Assembly (NCBI RefSeq): GCF_027172205.1
Contig: NC_070604.1
Span: forward strand, 5,285,501 to 5,349,500
Length of the DNA: 64,000 nucleotides
Direction of reading: 5' to 3'
DNA from: Podarcis raffonei
Lineage: Eukaryota; Chordata; Lepidosauria; Squamata; Lacertidae
Positions 12,877-22,707 of this stretch are shown here, one piece after another. The stretch's first letter is position 1; every line of letters begins with the position of its first letter. A model generated the notes under the pieces. That model made no database searches. It was given only the letters and a program-made list of their open reading frames with translations, and was not told where the DNA came from. Made by a program: the position numbers and the translations under genes.

Positions 12877-14411
12877 TGTTCAGTCATAAGTTTCACATTT
12901 CAACCTGGACTCCCTCTTTCTGTGGTTCTTTACATTTCATTTCATATTCCTGCATACTCCAAATTATCTCAACATATTCTTGTAGATATATATTCCCGTA
13001 TATATCCAATCTTTTTGTTTTGCCATTTCTGCGTAGACCATTAATTTCTGTATCCATTCTTCTCTTGTCGGGACCTCTTCATCGTTCCATTTTTGAGCAA
13101 ATAATAATCTTGCAGCTATGGTTGCATAAATAAATAAATTTGTATAAATTTATATAAATTGCATACATAAATAAATTTCTAAATATTCTATACTAAATAA
13201 ATTTCTAGGTAGTTCTGATCTCATAATTTCCAAAAAAAAAAGCTTGTGGTTTTTTAAACATCTTTTTCAGTTCATCATATATCATTTCCCAGTAAACTTT
13301 AACATTATTACAAGCCCACCACATATGAAAAATAGTACCTTCTTTCTCTTTACATTTCCAGCACATATTCAGTTTGGATTTATACATTTAACCAATTTAC
13401 TAGGTGTCAGGTACCATCTATGTAACATTTTCATATAGTTGTCTCTTAAACTAAAAAATTCTGAAAATTTTATATCCACGTTTGATAAACTTTCCCATGC
13501 CTCCATTTCTATATTATTACTAATATCTATTGCCCAGTGTATCATTGAAGATTTCACTTGTTCATCCTTTGTCTCCCATTCCAATAAGATCTTATACATT
13601 TTAGATATCACTTTAACATTACAGTTTAACAGGTCTCTTTCTAGTTGTGATGTTTGTTCCCCAACCCCCCGCTTCATATCCCTTTTAAAGACTTCATTCA
13701 AATGATGATATTGTAACCATGTTGTTAACATCTCTGATAAATCTTTTTAAAAAATTAATTTACCGGTAAATTCTCCAAAAGTGAAAGCCATATTGGTGTT
13801 TTGGTCTCCAACAGGTTTTTATTCTTATTTTTCCTTGCCAGATATATTTAGAAATATATTTTTGCCATTTGTTGAAACAATTTGTCATGCTGATCACTGG
13901 TATTGATTGATCACTGGTATTGGTGTTTTGTAGGGGGGTTATTGGGTGGTTGTTTTTATTTTGATTATGTATTTTGTGGTTTTATATTTTGATTTTATTC
14001 TGTGAACCTCTGGATATAGGGTGGTATATACATGGTACAAGGGACGCGGGTGGCGCTGTGGGTAAAACCTCAGTGCCTAGGACTTGCCGATCGCATGGTC
14101 GGCGGTTCGAATCCCCGCAGCGGGTGCGCTCCCGTCGTTCGGTCCCAGCGCCTGCCAACCTAGCAGCTCGAAAACACCTCCGGGTGCAAGTAGATAAATT
14201 GGGACCGCTTAGCAGCGGGAAGGTAAACGGCGTTCCGTGTGCTGTGCTGGCTCGCCAGAGCAGCTTCGTCACGCTGGCCACGTGACCCGGAAGTGTCTGC
14301 GGACAGCGATGTCTCCCGGCCTATAGAGTGAGATGAGCGCACAACCCTAGAGTCTGGCAAGACTGGCCCGTACGGGCAGGGGTACCTTTACCTTTACCTA
14401 TACATTCACTA

Positions 14412-14466
<55 letters not shown>

Positions 14467-17400
14467 TAATAAATAAATAAAACAAAAAGAATATTGTCAG
14501 TAATACATTCATTTTAATTGTTGGAGTAATGAAAGTTTCATTCTCCTCCATATTTGCAAATTTATTTTAATATCCTCCCAAGTTTTTAAATAATTATCCT
14601 TATATAAATTTATATTCTTGCTCTTAACCACACACCCAAATATTTAATCTTCTTTTTACTCTTTAAGATAGATAAACTTTGTAATTTATTTTTACTCTCA
14701 CCATTCATATTTTTTACCAGGAGTTTAGTTTTATCTTTATTAATTTTAAGATCTGCTATTTCTAAATAAATAAATAAATAATCTTTTCCAATGCCTTTGG
14801 GATTGACTGTATTGGTTCCTCAACAAATATCACCAAATTATCTGCAAAATCTATATATTGTATTATATTATATTATTATTCATATTGTCTCTTTCCTGTT
14901 TTTATGCCCACTTATTTGTTTCATTACATCTTATTCTTTGTACCAAAACTTCTAAAACTGTTATAAACAATAAAGGTGATAGTGGGCAACCCTGTTTAGT
15001 TCCTTTAGTTATTTTACAATTCTCAGTCACTACATTACTTACTGATGGATCAGTATATATTGCCTTAACTCCTTTTATAAAACTGTCTCCACAAACCATA
15101 TATTCCAAAGCCTTAAACATATAAAGTCCCAGGAAACATTGGCAAATGCTTTCTCAGAGTCTAAATGCTTTCTCTTTTAATACAGTTCTCAACCTATTAG
15201 CTAATATGTCTGCAAACAATTTATAATCCTTATCCAACATCGAAATAGGTCGATAGCTCTTAACCAGCTTTGGATCTCTATTTTGTTTATGAATCAATGT
15301 TATGTATACACTCTTCCAGGATTTGGGTAACTGTCCTGTATTCAAAGTTATAATCATAATATCTTTTAAAGGTTGCATTAGGTAATCTTGTAATTTTTTA
15401 ATAATATATTGCTGAAACTCCATCAGGTCCAGGTGCCTTCCCTAATTTTGCCTGTAAAATTACTTGCTGTAATTCCATCATTGTGACAGGTCTATTCAGA
15501 AATGACATTTTAACTTTTGGTATCTTAAGCAGTCTGTTGTCTTCTAAATATTTGCCCATTTCTTCTACGTTAACTCATTTGCTTAATATGGTGCTGTATA
15601 AAAACTCACGAATTGTTCTATTATTTTTTTCAGATTTTCCACAACTCTACCTCCTACATTTATTCTATCAATGCAGTTTTTTCTTCTTTCTTCCTTATTT
15701 GCCAAGCTAATAGTTTTCCTGTTTCTTGGAAGCATATAACTTCCAGTTTTAACTTCTTTACAACATGATCAATTTTATTCCATTAGTCTTATTATTTTGC
15801 TTATTTACATTCCCACTTAGAATTTTCAAAGCCATCTTGTTCCGTAGTTATTTCTCTTTCGCCTCCACCTCGGTTGAATCTTCCTCTTCCTGTACAAATG
15901 CTCTTTCTCCAGCTAACTTTCCACCATATTTTCTCCAAAATTTGTATGGCTCGGTAGGATCACGAAATATTTGGTTTTTACCATTATATGTAAAAGATAC
16001 CACTTCAGGATATTCCCAGCAGTGATAATGTAATAAGCATCCTGGATGAATTGCCCTACATCAGTATATCAGGTTATTGGCTAAAATGTTTTTCCTGTTT
16101 AAAAAATACCAGTGTCACATTCTAGAGACTAAGTATGTGAGTATATTCCCTGTTTATTTTGCCTCTACCTCTGTTGAATCTTCCTCTTCCTTCCTCCATC
16201 TTCCCTTCCAAATACTCTTTCTCCAGCTAACTCTTTCCCATATTTTCTCAAGAATTTGTCAGGGTCCGGAGGATCCCAAAATCTTTGTTTTTGACCTTTA
16301 TATGTAAAAGGTACCACTTCAGAATATTCCCAGCAATGATATTTTAATAATCATCCTGGATGCATATCTCTCCCTCAGTATATCAGGTTATTGTCTAAAT
16401 TGTTTGTTTGTCCTTCTTAAAAATACATTTGTTAAATTCTAGAGATTAAATTTGTGAGCCTATGGGATTGTAGAATGAGTTTGTGGCAGTTTTAGGCTTC
16501 AGAGATTATTTTTCAAGAGACCTAAATCAAAGACATAATCTGAGAAGAAAAACTAATGCTTTTCTTTATTGTTTCCCCCAGTAAAGGTCCAAGAAGAAAT
16601 TGCAAAGGTTGTTGGATCTTCTCAGCCAAGGCTTGAACACCGAACAAAAATGCCTTATACGGATGCCGTGATCCATGAGATCCAGAGGTTTGCCAATATC
16701 GTCCCAACCAATCTGCCACATGCCACGGCTACAGATGTTACCCTCAATGGCTACTTCATTCCAAAGGTGATCCTTACCATTGAACTGCTGCCCACTAGTT
16801 ACAATATATTTTAAGGCTTTCCTGGGAGTAAGCCCCTTGGACTTCAGGGTGGCTGACATCTGTGCAGACTTGTATAGGATTGCATTGTAAGCTTTCAGTC
16901 TACCCTTTGGAAGCTGTCAGGCATCAACTTCAACCCATTAAACACATCTCAGTGGGAAGGAGCAAAAGGTTAGAAATAAACCGTTTCTTGTGGGAAATCA
17001 TGGTTTATACATTAAAATTTGTCAAACTAAAGACATTTCTCAGATGAACTCAAATCTCATTTCTCCTACACTAAATATTTATTGTACCAGAGGCATACAC
17101 TTTATATTAAAATGACTCTTGCTTTGCCTTTGCAGGGGACATACATCATACCATTGCTGTCCTCTGTGCTGCACGATGAATCTCAATGGGAGAAACCACA
17201 TAAATTCTATCCTGAGCATTTTCTCAACTCTGAAGGAAAATTCGTAAAGAGAGATGCTTTCATGCCTTTCTCTGCAGGTAATTTTTTTACTTTTCTGTAT
17301 ACCTGCATAGTGTGTGCTTAGTCAATGGGATTTTTACATGCCTGGAATGTAGCCTATTGTGAAAAGGTAAGAATGACATCACTTGCTGTGGCCATTTCTG

Positions 17401-17845
17401 CCACTAGATCTGGTCACCATTGGTGTGTGGCCCCTGGAATGCTGCTCACCAGGGAATGTGGCCCTCAGACTGAGAAAGGTTTTCCACCCCTGGTTTTCAG
17501 CATTGCAGGATGGCTCGTATTGGGAGCTCATAATTCTTTTAAGATGGGCACTGTGAGCTGTTATTTTATCTCTGCATTTTAGTCTGCTTTAAAGGATTTG
17601 GGATGTTATTAAGCAACTGCTAAACCCAGTTTCTCTGCTGCCTGTGTGTCCTTACAGGTCGGAGAGCATGTTTAGGTGAGACTCTTGCCAAAACAGAGCT
17701 CTTCCTCTTCTTCACAAGTCTCCTGCAGAAATTCACCTTCCAGCTACCCCCTGGAACGTCTCAAGAAGACCTGGACCTTACTCCTGCTGTTGGGCTAACA
17801 ACACCACCCATGCCCCACCAGCTCTGCGCTCTGCCACGTTTCTAA
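4652..17845 (+). CDS. CYP2K-like: Cytochrome P450 2K-like gene B, complete, 497 aa
   Basis: A complete ER-bound haem-thiolate mono-oxygenase that should work with NADPH-P450 reductase. Exons: 4652-4834, 6959-7121, 7935-8084, 8644-8804, 9268-9441, 12601-12748, 16582-16766, 17136-17277, 17658-17845; all introns GT-AG, with lengths and phases of the CYP2 nine-exon plan. Residues 1-25 hold a hydrophobic anchor ([13 protein letters not shown]), followed by the [12 protein letters not shown] hinge. W125 and R129 form WxxxR, A303-G-M-E-T307-T the oxygen-activating I-helix motif, E359/R362 ExxR, and F433-SAGRRA-C440-LG the haem loop. The start ATG is shared by four copies. Oddities: W62 where paralogues have Leu, and CLG instead of CIG. 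Intron 1 holds a CR1, intron 5 an ORF1-only LINE, intron 6 an L1 and a SINE. Substrate is unknown. Confidence 0.93.
4904..4945. repeat. (ATT)n microsatellite, intron 1 of gene B
   Basis: A run of about 13 ATT units just downstream of the exon 1 donor. TAA/ATT tracts of other lengths occupy the same spot in genes C, D and E. Confidence 0.9.
5310..6860 (-). mobile_element. CR1-type LINE fragment in intron 1 of gene B
   Basis: The left end (TTATTATTTATACCCTGCCC, ATCTGGCTGGGTTTCCCC) is the 3' end of a reverse-strand CR1 common in squamates. Reverse-strand translation gives reverse-transcriptase pieces such as [20 protein letters not shown] and [20 protein letters not shown]. It is 5'-truncated and decayed. 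A short block near 6526-6606 recurs at about 6784-6857, a local duplication. CR1 sits in intron 1 of all four visible copies, so it predates the duplications. Confidence 0.8.
10135..10150. repeat. Left target-site duplication of the ORF1-only LINE
   Basis: GAGAGGCGAGGTCCAA (16 bp), repeated exactly at 12113-12128 after the poly(A) of the insertion between them. Confidence 0.85.
10151..12112 (+). mobile_element. ORF1-only L1-related LINE (HAL1-like), intron 5 of gene B
   Basis: A 1.96-kb insertion bounded by perfect 16-bp target-site duplications and ending in AATAAATATCATTT plus a poly(A) run. It starts with a GC-rich 5' region (CTTCCGGGTTAGCGCTAATG), holds one open frame at 10963-11592, and goes straight to an AT-rich 3' UTR. 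No endonuclease or reverse transcriptase is present. This resembles mammalian HAL1 half-L1 elements, so L1 machinery supplied in trans is inferred. It is absent from introns 5 of C, D and E. Perfect duplications and an open frame suggest it is young. Confidence 0.75.
10963..11592 (+). CDS. ORF1-like protein of the LINE, 209 aa
   Basis: One uninterrupted frame starts [20 protein letters not shown] and continues with heptad-like hydrophobic spacing ([20 protein letters not shown]) over about residues 10-45, consistent with an L1 ORF1 coiled coil. The middle is rich in Glu and Lys. I do not see a clear RNA-recognition motif, and at 209 residues it is shorter than typical L1 ORF1 proteins (about 300-370), so the C-terminal nucleic-acid-binding part may be missing or diverged. 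It lies inside a P450 intron and is not a host gene. Confidence 0.6.
   Translation: MAEGGEIQAELDRVFVLLGKLQGQIDVLATNVTILDLTVNKFIESDKESTQEAHAAEQEGKLESFESGKKEIYGVPEKEEGGAVILQMAKESQRPGMMAVKENKNLMVKIWFELETEEWRDLLVWRSEDLWITNLIKMEVGDFGTFGFKKSKKQDLGSNFECGGLAGRNMDFIGLELLRDLVFNTKDYPKSRQRGTERELRASDVRSPG
12113..12420. mobile_element. Possible LTR-like retroelement piece split by the LINE
   Basis: After the right duplication (12113-12128) comes GC-rich sequence (GGTCCGTGGTCAAAGGCGCA, GGCTTTTATCTGCCCCGAGG) absent from the other introns 5. On the reverse strand it has a TATA-like AGATAAAAGCC. The LINE inserted into it, since the duplicated target belongs to it. The family is a guess. Confidence 0.3.
12842..12874. 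repeat. (CA)n microsatellite, intron 6 of gene B
   Basis: About 16 CA units just after exon 6. Gene E has a GT tract at the paralogous place (61492-61513). Confidence 0.95.
14041..14399 (+). mobile_element. Sauria-type SINE
   Basis: Starts GGGACGCGGGTGGCGCTGTG, has a tRNA-like B box (GGTTCGAATCC), the body AAGTAGATAAATTGGGACCG, and ends CCTTTACCTTTACC. It interrupts the intron 6 L1 and is followed by an AAT microsatellite. Confidence 0.85.
14414..14463. repeat. (AAT)n microsatellite
   Basis: About 16 AAT units downstream of the SINE tail, inside the L1 remnant. Confidence 0.95.
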
Positions 17846-18174
17846 GACTCAAAGGTCCTGGCTTCCTTAGCGCACCTGTGTGTGCAATGCGAGCCTTTCT
17901 TAAAACACCCCTGTTCTGCAGGGGTATTTGGGTTGAGTAGCCTATGGGTGGAATTGGTCCGTGCTTTGTCACAAATCTTGCGTTCCCCTTTACCTGCCAT
18001 ACTGCCAAATCCCGTGAAACTAGCATTGGAGCATCTCTTACTTAAAACCTGGCCCAGAGTTCTTCTGACACTTGAGGCATAGAGATCAATCAACAAATCT
18101 GGTTGCATATATTCCCATGTTAACATATACTTTCAAATATCTTGAAGCATCATATTCCCAGGTAGATGTGCAGA

Positions 18175-19013
18175 GAAAGCCACTTCCGAGCTAGGGAGGA
18201 GGTGGGGTTGCGGGCTTCACGCCCCTTCCCACACTCACGGGGGCTGGCTCCAGCCCACACGATAGCGGGGAATCCTCGGACGCGTCATACCCCGAGCCAG
18301 CCATTTCTTAATCAGGGAAGTATTTCAGATATTCCATAAGTGCGTGGTGGGTAGAAGCCATTTTGTCCTTTGTCCTTTGTTTTCGTCTTTAACAGGCATT
18401 TCAAATCTTAGAAGCAAAGCGGCTGTGAATAGGTCCCAATTATATATGAAAGTCCATCTGTACTCACTTTTTAAAGAGCAATTTAGGTTCTTAATGAGGC
18501 TTGGCATGCAACACAAATTGTTAATGTAAGAGGGAAAAGAAAAAACATACCAAGACCGTCCAGATTCCAAACATCATGATGAGGATCTCTTTGAAGTTTG
18601 ATGTACCAGAGACTGTACATACTTCAGGTTTTTCCCCAGCTTCGTCAGTTAAGAGCGTGTCTGGTTGTTCTCCAAATCTTTATATTTTCCCAAACAGATG
18701 CGTCCGGTTATGGGGTGGCATCGCAGGAGTGTCAGTCCGTCCCTTGCTCCGTGACCCAGTGCCCCTGCCGTCTGCCACATCAGCAATCTGGGGCAAACCG
18801 CGGGTCGTCGAGACAGTCCTCCCCTGGGGAGGCTGCCAGGGCTAATTACCCCCATATCAGCCCTGAATTATCGGAACGGCTGAGGTCCAATCGTGTGGGA
18901 TCCGCCATTTTCCACGGCCGGAAACAGGAAGCCCAGCACCAGCCACTTGGTTAACTCGAACTCTTGTGTCCTGTGTCTTTATTTTTATAGGGGGAGGCAG
19001 GAACTTGCCACGC
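18175..19013. mobile_element. Unrecognised insertion of about 840 bp, private to the B flank
   Basis: The C flank reads continuously from AGTAGATGTGCTGAG to ATTGTGACCAAG, whereas here about 840 bp intervenes. The insert has GC-rich ends (AAAGCCACTTCCGAGCTAGG left) and, on the reverse strand, CCCCCTATAAAAATAAAG near its right end, which looks like a TATA box. That could suit an LTR-type or other retroelement in reverse. I recognise no coding domain. Confidence 0.4.
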
Positions 19014-19261
19014 AATTGTGACCAAGAAGAAAAAGGGTCTGGAAACCATGCCTTATGAGGAATGGTTGAGGAAGTTGGGAATGTTAGCGTCTGTGGCTGC
19101 AATGTATTCTGATTCTGAACTGTATTTGTTGATGTCAGGCAATGGCTTTGTTTCCTCCAGGTTCTTTAAAAACTCTGTAATAATAGATCTGGCAACTGGG
19201 TTTGCTTCTGGCATCTCCATGCTGCCAATTAATTCTGTGACTTTCTGCTTCTGGCTTAGAA

Positions 19262-19665
19262 CAGGGACGTCCAACTCCCACAAGACTGAGATCTACTCAT
19301 GGGGGGGGGGGGGACTGGCAGCCAAAGTTGTTCAGCTTCTTTTAGAGAGGAAAGTTCCATTTTGGGGGTTAGGCCAAGCTTCTTGAGCCTTTTTTATGGA
19401 GAAAATCTCCTTTATTAAAGGAGAAATGTCAGACTAGAGTAAAGAGGAGAGGGGATTAGTCATTCACCAAAAGATCGATATGGAAACAATTTGCCTCACA
19501 GCAAAAACTCTGTCTTCTGTTCCAGCGATCAGCTGAATATGGTGGGTGGGGAGAGGGGAAGGGCCAGCTGCTCTGAGGCAAAAACAAAGGAAAAGGAGCC
19601 AGGAATCGACCAGAACCTCCCAGGTATCGATCAGTCGATCCCGATCAACCTATTGGTTATCCCTG
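19262..19665. mobile_element. MITE-like element in B flank (orthologue of 1604-2005)
   Basis: Same tips (CAGGGACG/ATCCCTG) and position as the A-flank copy, with about 404 bp and a longer G run. It was therefore inserted before the A/B duplication, or moved between A and B by conversion. Confidence 0.65.
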
Positions 19666-20347
19666 GAATAAAACAACCATCTTCCATCTTCTCTCTGTAT
19701 CTGAATGAACTTTTTCTGAGAGTCTGGGTAGCTTAAGGCTTCCCTCATCAATGGAATTCTGACTGGTCATATGAAAAATGAAAATGGTGGAAATGTGTCA
19801 AATTCAAAATCAAAACTTCAATCTCCACAAGAGGAAAAACTCAAAACCTTCTCTGCCTAGCTTCTGCTCTGAGAGGGAAGAGGGAGTTAATCTCTTTCAC
19901 AATAGAGACAAGGGAAGTCACCATGGTCTCACCAGGAAATAGAAAAAATGTTTGGTTTGAATCTCGCTTCTCTCTTAAGAAAATCCAGCGACATCCACTA
20001 AAATACTTTGAATTTTGTTTTCACTGGGCCCCAGAACCTTTGTAGGAATGGATTTAGGCACCACGAGAAGATGCATTGCCTAGTTATTATCCTTCCTTGC
20101 TCATATTGTTGCATGTCATATGCTCTAATGCCACCATGTTGAACAGTTTCAAGATGGAAATGAATAGAAATTATGCTAAAAAGAAAAATATGTGTGAGTG
20201 TTTCAATGGAAGAATGTTCAGGAAATACTGGACCCTTTCAAACTAAATGCTGTCGTACCTAATTGAAGTTGAATAATTTCATCTGCAAATGATTTCACAA
20301 TGCTGCTCTCTATTGATAATCCTGAGTTATGAGTTCGCCGTGTTCAA

Positions 20348-21393
20348 GAGCATTGTAATCAAATCAAATCAATAGATTTTATTGCATTAGCCGTGTGGCC
20401 ATAGCATGATATACATAGAAATAACAACATAAAATGGGGGTGGGGAGGTAAAGGTAGATATCGTCCTAGGCAAATACTTACAGGGGAAAAAGAAAAAAAG
20501 GGGGGGGGAAGAGATAACAGAAGCGACAAGTGACCGATAATACATCGAGTGACCGATAATACAAAAACAAAAAGACAAAAAACTGCTGAGGGTGGAGGAG
20601 GATCGTTAAAGGGGTCCTTCAGCTCCTCAGATTTGTCCTAGCTCCATTGACCTCGTACAATAAAGCTACTTGGAACTTCGTTCGATTGTGCAGCGTATCG
20701 ACTGCAGCTGTGGTGTTAAAAAAGAAGTTAGTGCCGCTTTCCTCTTCATCACACTGAGCAGGAAGTTAGCTGTCATCTCGGTAATCCAACAATCAGAATC
20801 CTGCAAAAAAAGGGACACTATCCAGGGCTGGATTGGGAGATGAAGCTTGTTCATGAGAGGAGTTAAAAACCGAGATCTTTCATCTGTCCAGTTGGGACAG
20901 AAGAGCATTACATGTTCCATAGTCTCCAGAGCCGTGTCATTACAGGTGCATGTTCTGTTTGCGATGGGGACTCTGGAATAACGACCCGACAGAACTGCTG
21001 TAGGAAAACAGTTGAGACGGGCACAGGTAAAGGCCCTTCGCTTAGCCTCCGAAGAAATTGTGAAGCAGTATAGAGGGATCCCTTCAGGGGGAGGAATAGC
21101 TAGGGCTAGGCCTGAACACGGCCCTCTTGCCTCGGCAGCTGTGTTAGAGAAGTCAAGTTGCTGTAGCTTCTTTTTAATTGAAGGTAGGGCCGCCGGACTG
21201 ATACACTCTAATTTAAGAACAGTTTTGCAATTCAGATTGAAAAGAGAGCGGAGTTTGAGGTTAATTGTAGTTTTCCAAGGGGAAATATGAATATCTCTTA
21301 GAATCAGATTGGAAAAACCACCTCTAATTCGAGCATCCGATGCTAGTAGATGGGAGCTATAGGAAATGGCTCGACTCCAAAGCATTGTAATCT
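20348..21393 (-). mobile_element. 5'-truncated non-LTR LINE, 3' end
   Basis: The insert is bounded by AGCATTGTAATC on both sides (about 20348-20359 and 21382-21393); the A flank has this once. The left end starts with AAATCAAATCAAT, so on the reverse strand the element ends in a GATTT-type simple tail after GCAATAAAATCTA. A 254-residue reverse frame (20666-21430) has a C-terminal cysteine-rich motif, CTCNDTALETMEHVMLFCPN, seen downstream of the RT in several non-LTR clades. Clade not fixed; R4 or Vingi-like are possible. Confidence 0.7.
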
Positions 21394-21480
21394 GTTCTGG
21401 AAAGCATTCGTTTGTGGAAGTAAGCACCACTCACTTGAGTAAACATTAAACTGAAAGGCATATCATCCAATGTACAGCTT

Positions 21481-21620
21481 TGAATAGTTGTGGAGAAGAA
21501 AAAATTGGAGGAATGGATTAATGATTCACTAGAGACATTACATAACATAATATATGGGCGGCTCATTGCAGTTGGTAGACATTGTTGTTGACCAAACTGC
21601 TCTGTAGCTTTGTTGTGTTT
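21481..21620 (+). repeat. Promoter-like module P1 in the B-C intergenic region
   Basis: Copy of the module at 2782-2925 with a TAACATAATATATGG box; no CYP exon follows. Confidence 0.5.
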
Positions 21621-22199
21621 GTAGAAGTCTTTTAGACCATGTCGGCCTTTGGGTTGCCAGGTTTTTATCTGGAGGTTTCTGCTTTTCTTCTGTTTGGCTC
21701 CGGAGGCCTCCAGGCCTTGAAGCTCTACTCAGCTATCGGTGGGATGCTCCCAGTCCCAGCGGGGTCGAGGCCACTGGGAGGTGGCTTGGGGCTCTTCACG
21801 GCCTCCTCGGTTGTTGCGTTGGCCACCCCTGGTTACCCCCCAATCATGGTGCTGATGGCGGTGCAGGTACCATCCAGACAACGCCATTGGTGCTTGTGGT
21901 CCTCAGAAGCTCCATGCTGACCTTGGCGCTTGCCATCTTGCCTCACCGGAAGTCCATACTGGTGCACTTTGAAACATCCATCCCTGAATGCAGTTCAATG
22001 ATTACTCCAAAGAATTTCAGAATGCTGCCCTTTACACCCATTATAACAGATTAATTTATACATAATCTGGGTGACATGTCTGCAGCCAGGTTCAAGAGAA
22101 TTTGAATCTGTTCTGAGAGGCAACAGTTTTTGGAAGTAAGCACCACTCACTTGAGTAAACATTAAACTGAAAGGCAAATCATCCCATGTACAGATTTTA

Positions 22200-22402
22200 A
22201 TAGTTGTGGAGAAGAAGAAAAAAATCAGAGGGGCAAATCAAAACACATTTCCATTTTACTGGATGGTTTAATGATTTGCTACAGACAGTACCTAGCATAA
22301 TATATATGCTGCTCACTGCAGTTGCAAGACATTGTTCTTCACCAAATTGCACTGTAGCTTTCATTATAACCACTACCCCAAATAATTGCTTGCAAAAACG
22401 AA
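22200..22402 (+). promoter_or_regulatory. Proximal promoter and 5' UTR of gene C
   Basis: A TATA-like ATAATATATATG box at about 22299-22308 lies about 100 bp before the ATG, as in gene B, followed by conserved GCAGTTGCAAGACATTG and AAATTGCACTGTAGCTTTC blocks. Confidence 0.45.
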
Positions 22403-22660
22403 ATGGATTGGACAGAGCCGATTCCAGCATTGTTCCTCTTTATCCTTATGATTTCCTTTGTTTTGAAATTGAAACTGGGCGCTTTCTGGAACAAGAGCTC
22501 CCAAAATCTTCCACCAGGACCGAGGCCTTTACCTCTCATTGGGAATCTCCACAGCATGGATCTGAAGATGCCTTACAGAACCATGTTAAAGGTAAAGATT
22601 CCAGTTCTTCCCATGGCAAGGCTGAAGGGTACTGGGGCAGCCCAGGCAGCAGAGCGGGGT

Positions 22661-22707
<47 letters not shown>

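Larger units (their letters stand above)
12975..16400 (-). mobile_element. Decayed L1 LINE in intron 6 of gene B
   Basis: Reverse-strand pieces run from ORF2 C-terminus ([19 protein letters not shown] near 13205-13387) through reverse transcriptase ([20 protein letters not shown] near 14902-15120; [20 protein letters not shown] near 15154-15423) to the ORF1/ORF2 boundary near 15850-16070. It is broken in many places and interrupted by a SINE at 14041. The same L1 sits in intron 6 of C, D and E, so it predates the tandem duplications. About 300 bp near its 5' end (15840-16090) is duplicated in tandem (16140-16410). Confidence 0.8.
17846..21480. other. B-C intergenic region, 3' flank of gene B
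   Basis: Duplicated 3' flank homologous to 1109-2781, enlarged by an unrecognised insert (18175-19013) and a LINE fragment (20360-21381). No host gene is seen. Confidence 0.6.

Noticed and set aside
14041-14120. tRNA-like A and B boxes
   Set aside because: They belong to SINE heads (also at 30400, 37230, 42180, 42890, 43540, 62010) and are not functional tRNA genes.
22663-22706. Poly-Asn extension of the exon 1 frame (similar in D and E)
   Set aside because: The frame runs past the exon 1 GT donor into an AAT microsatellite; the splice position is fixed by all copies.
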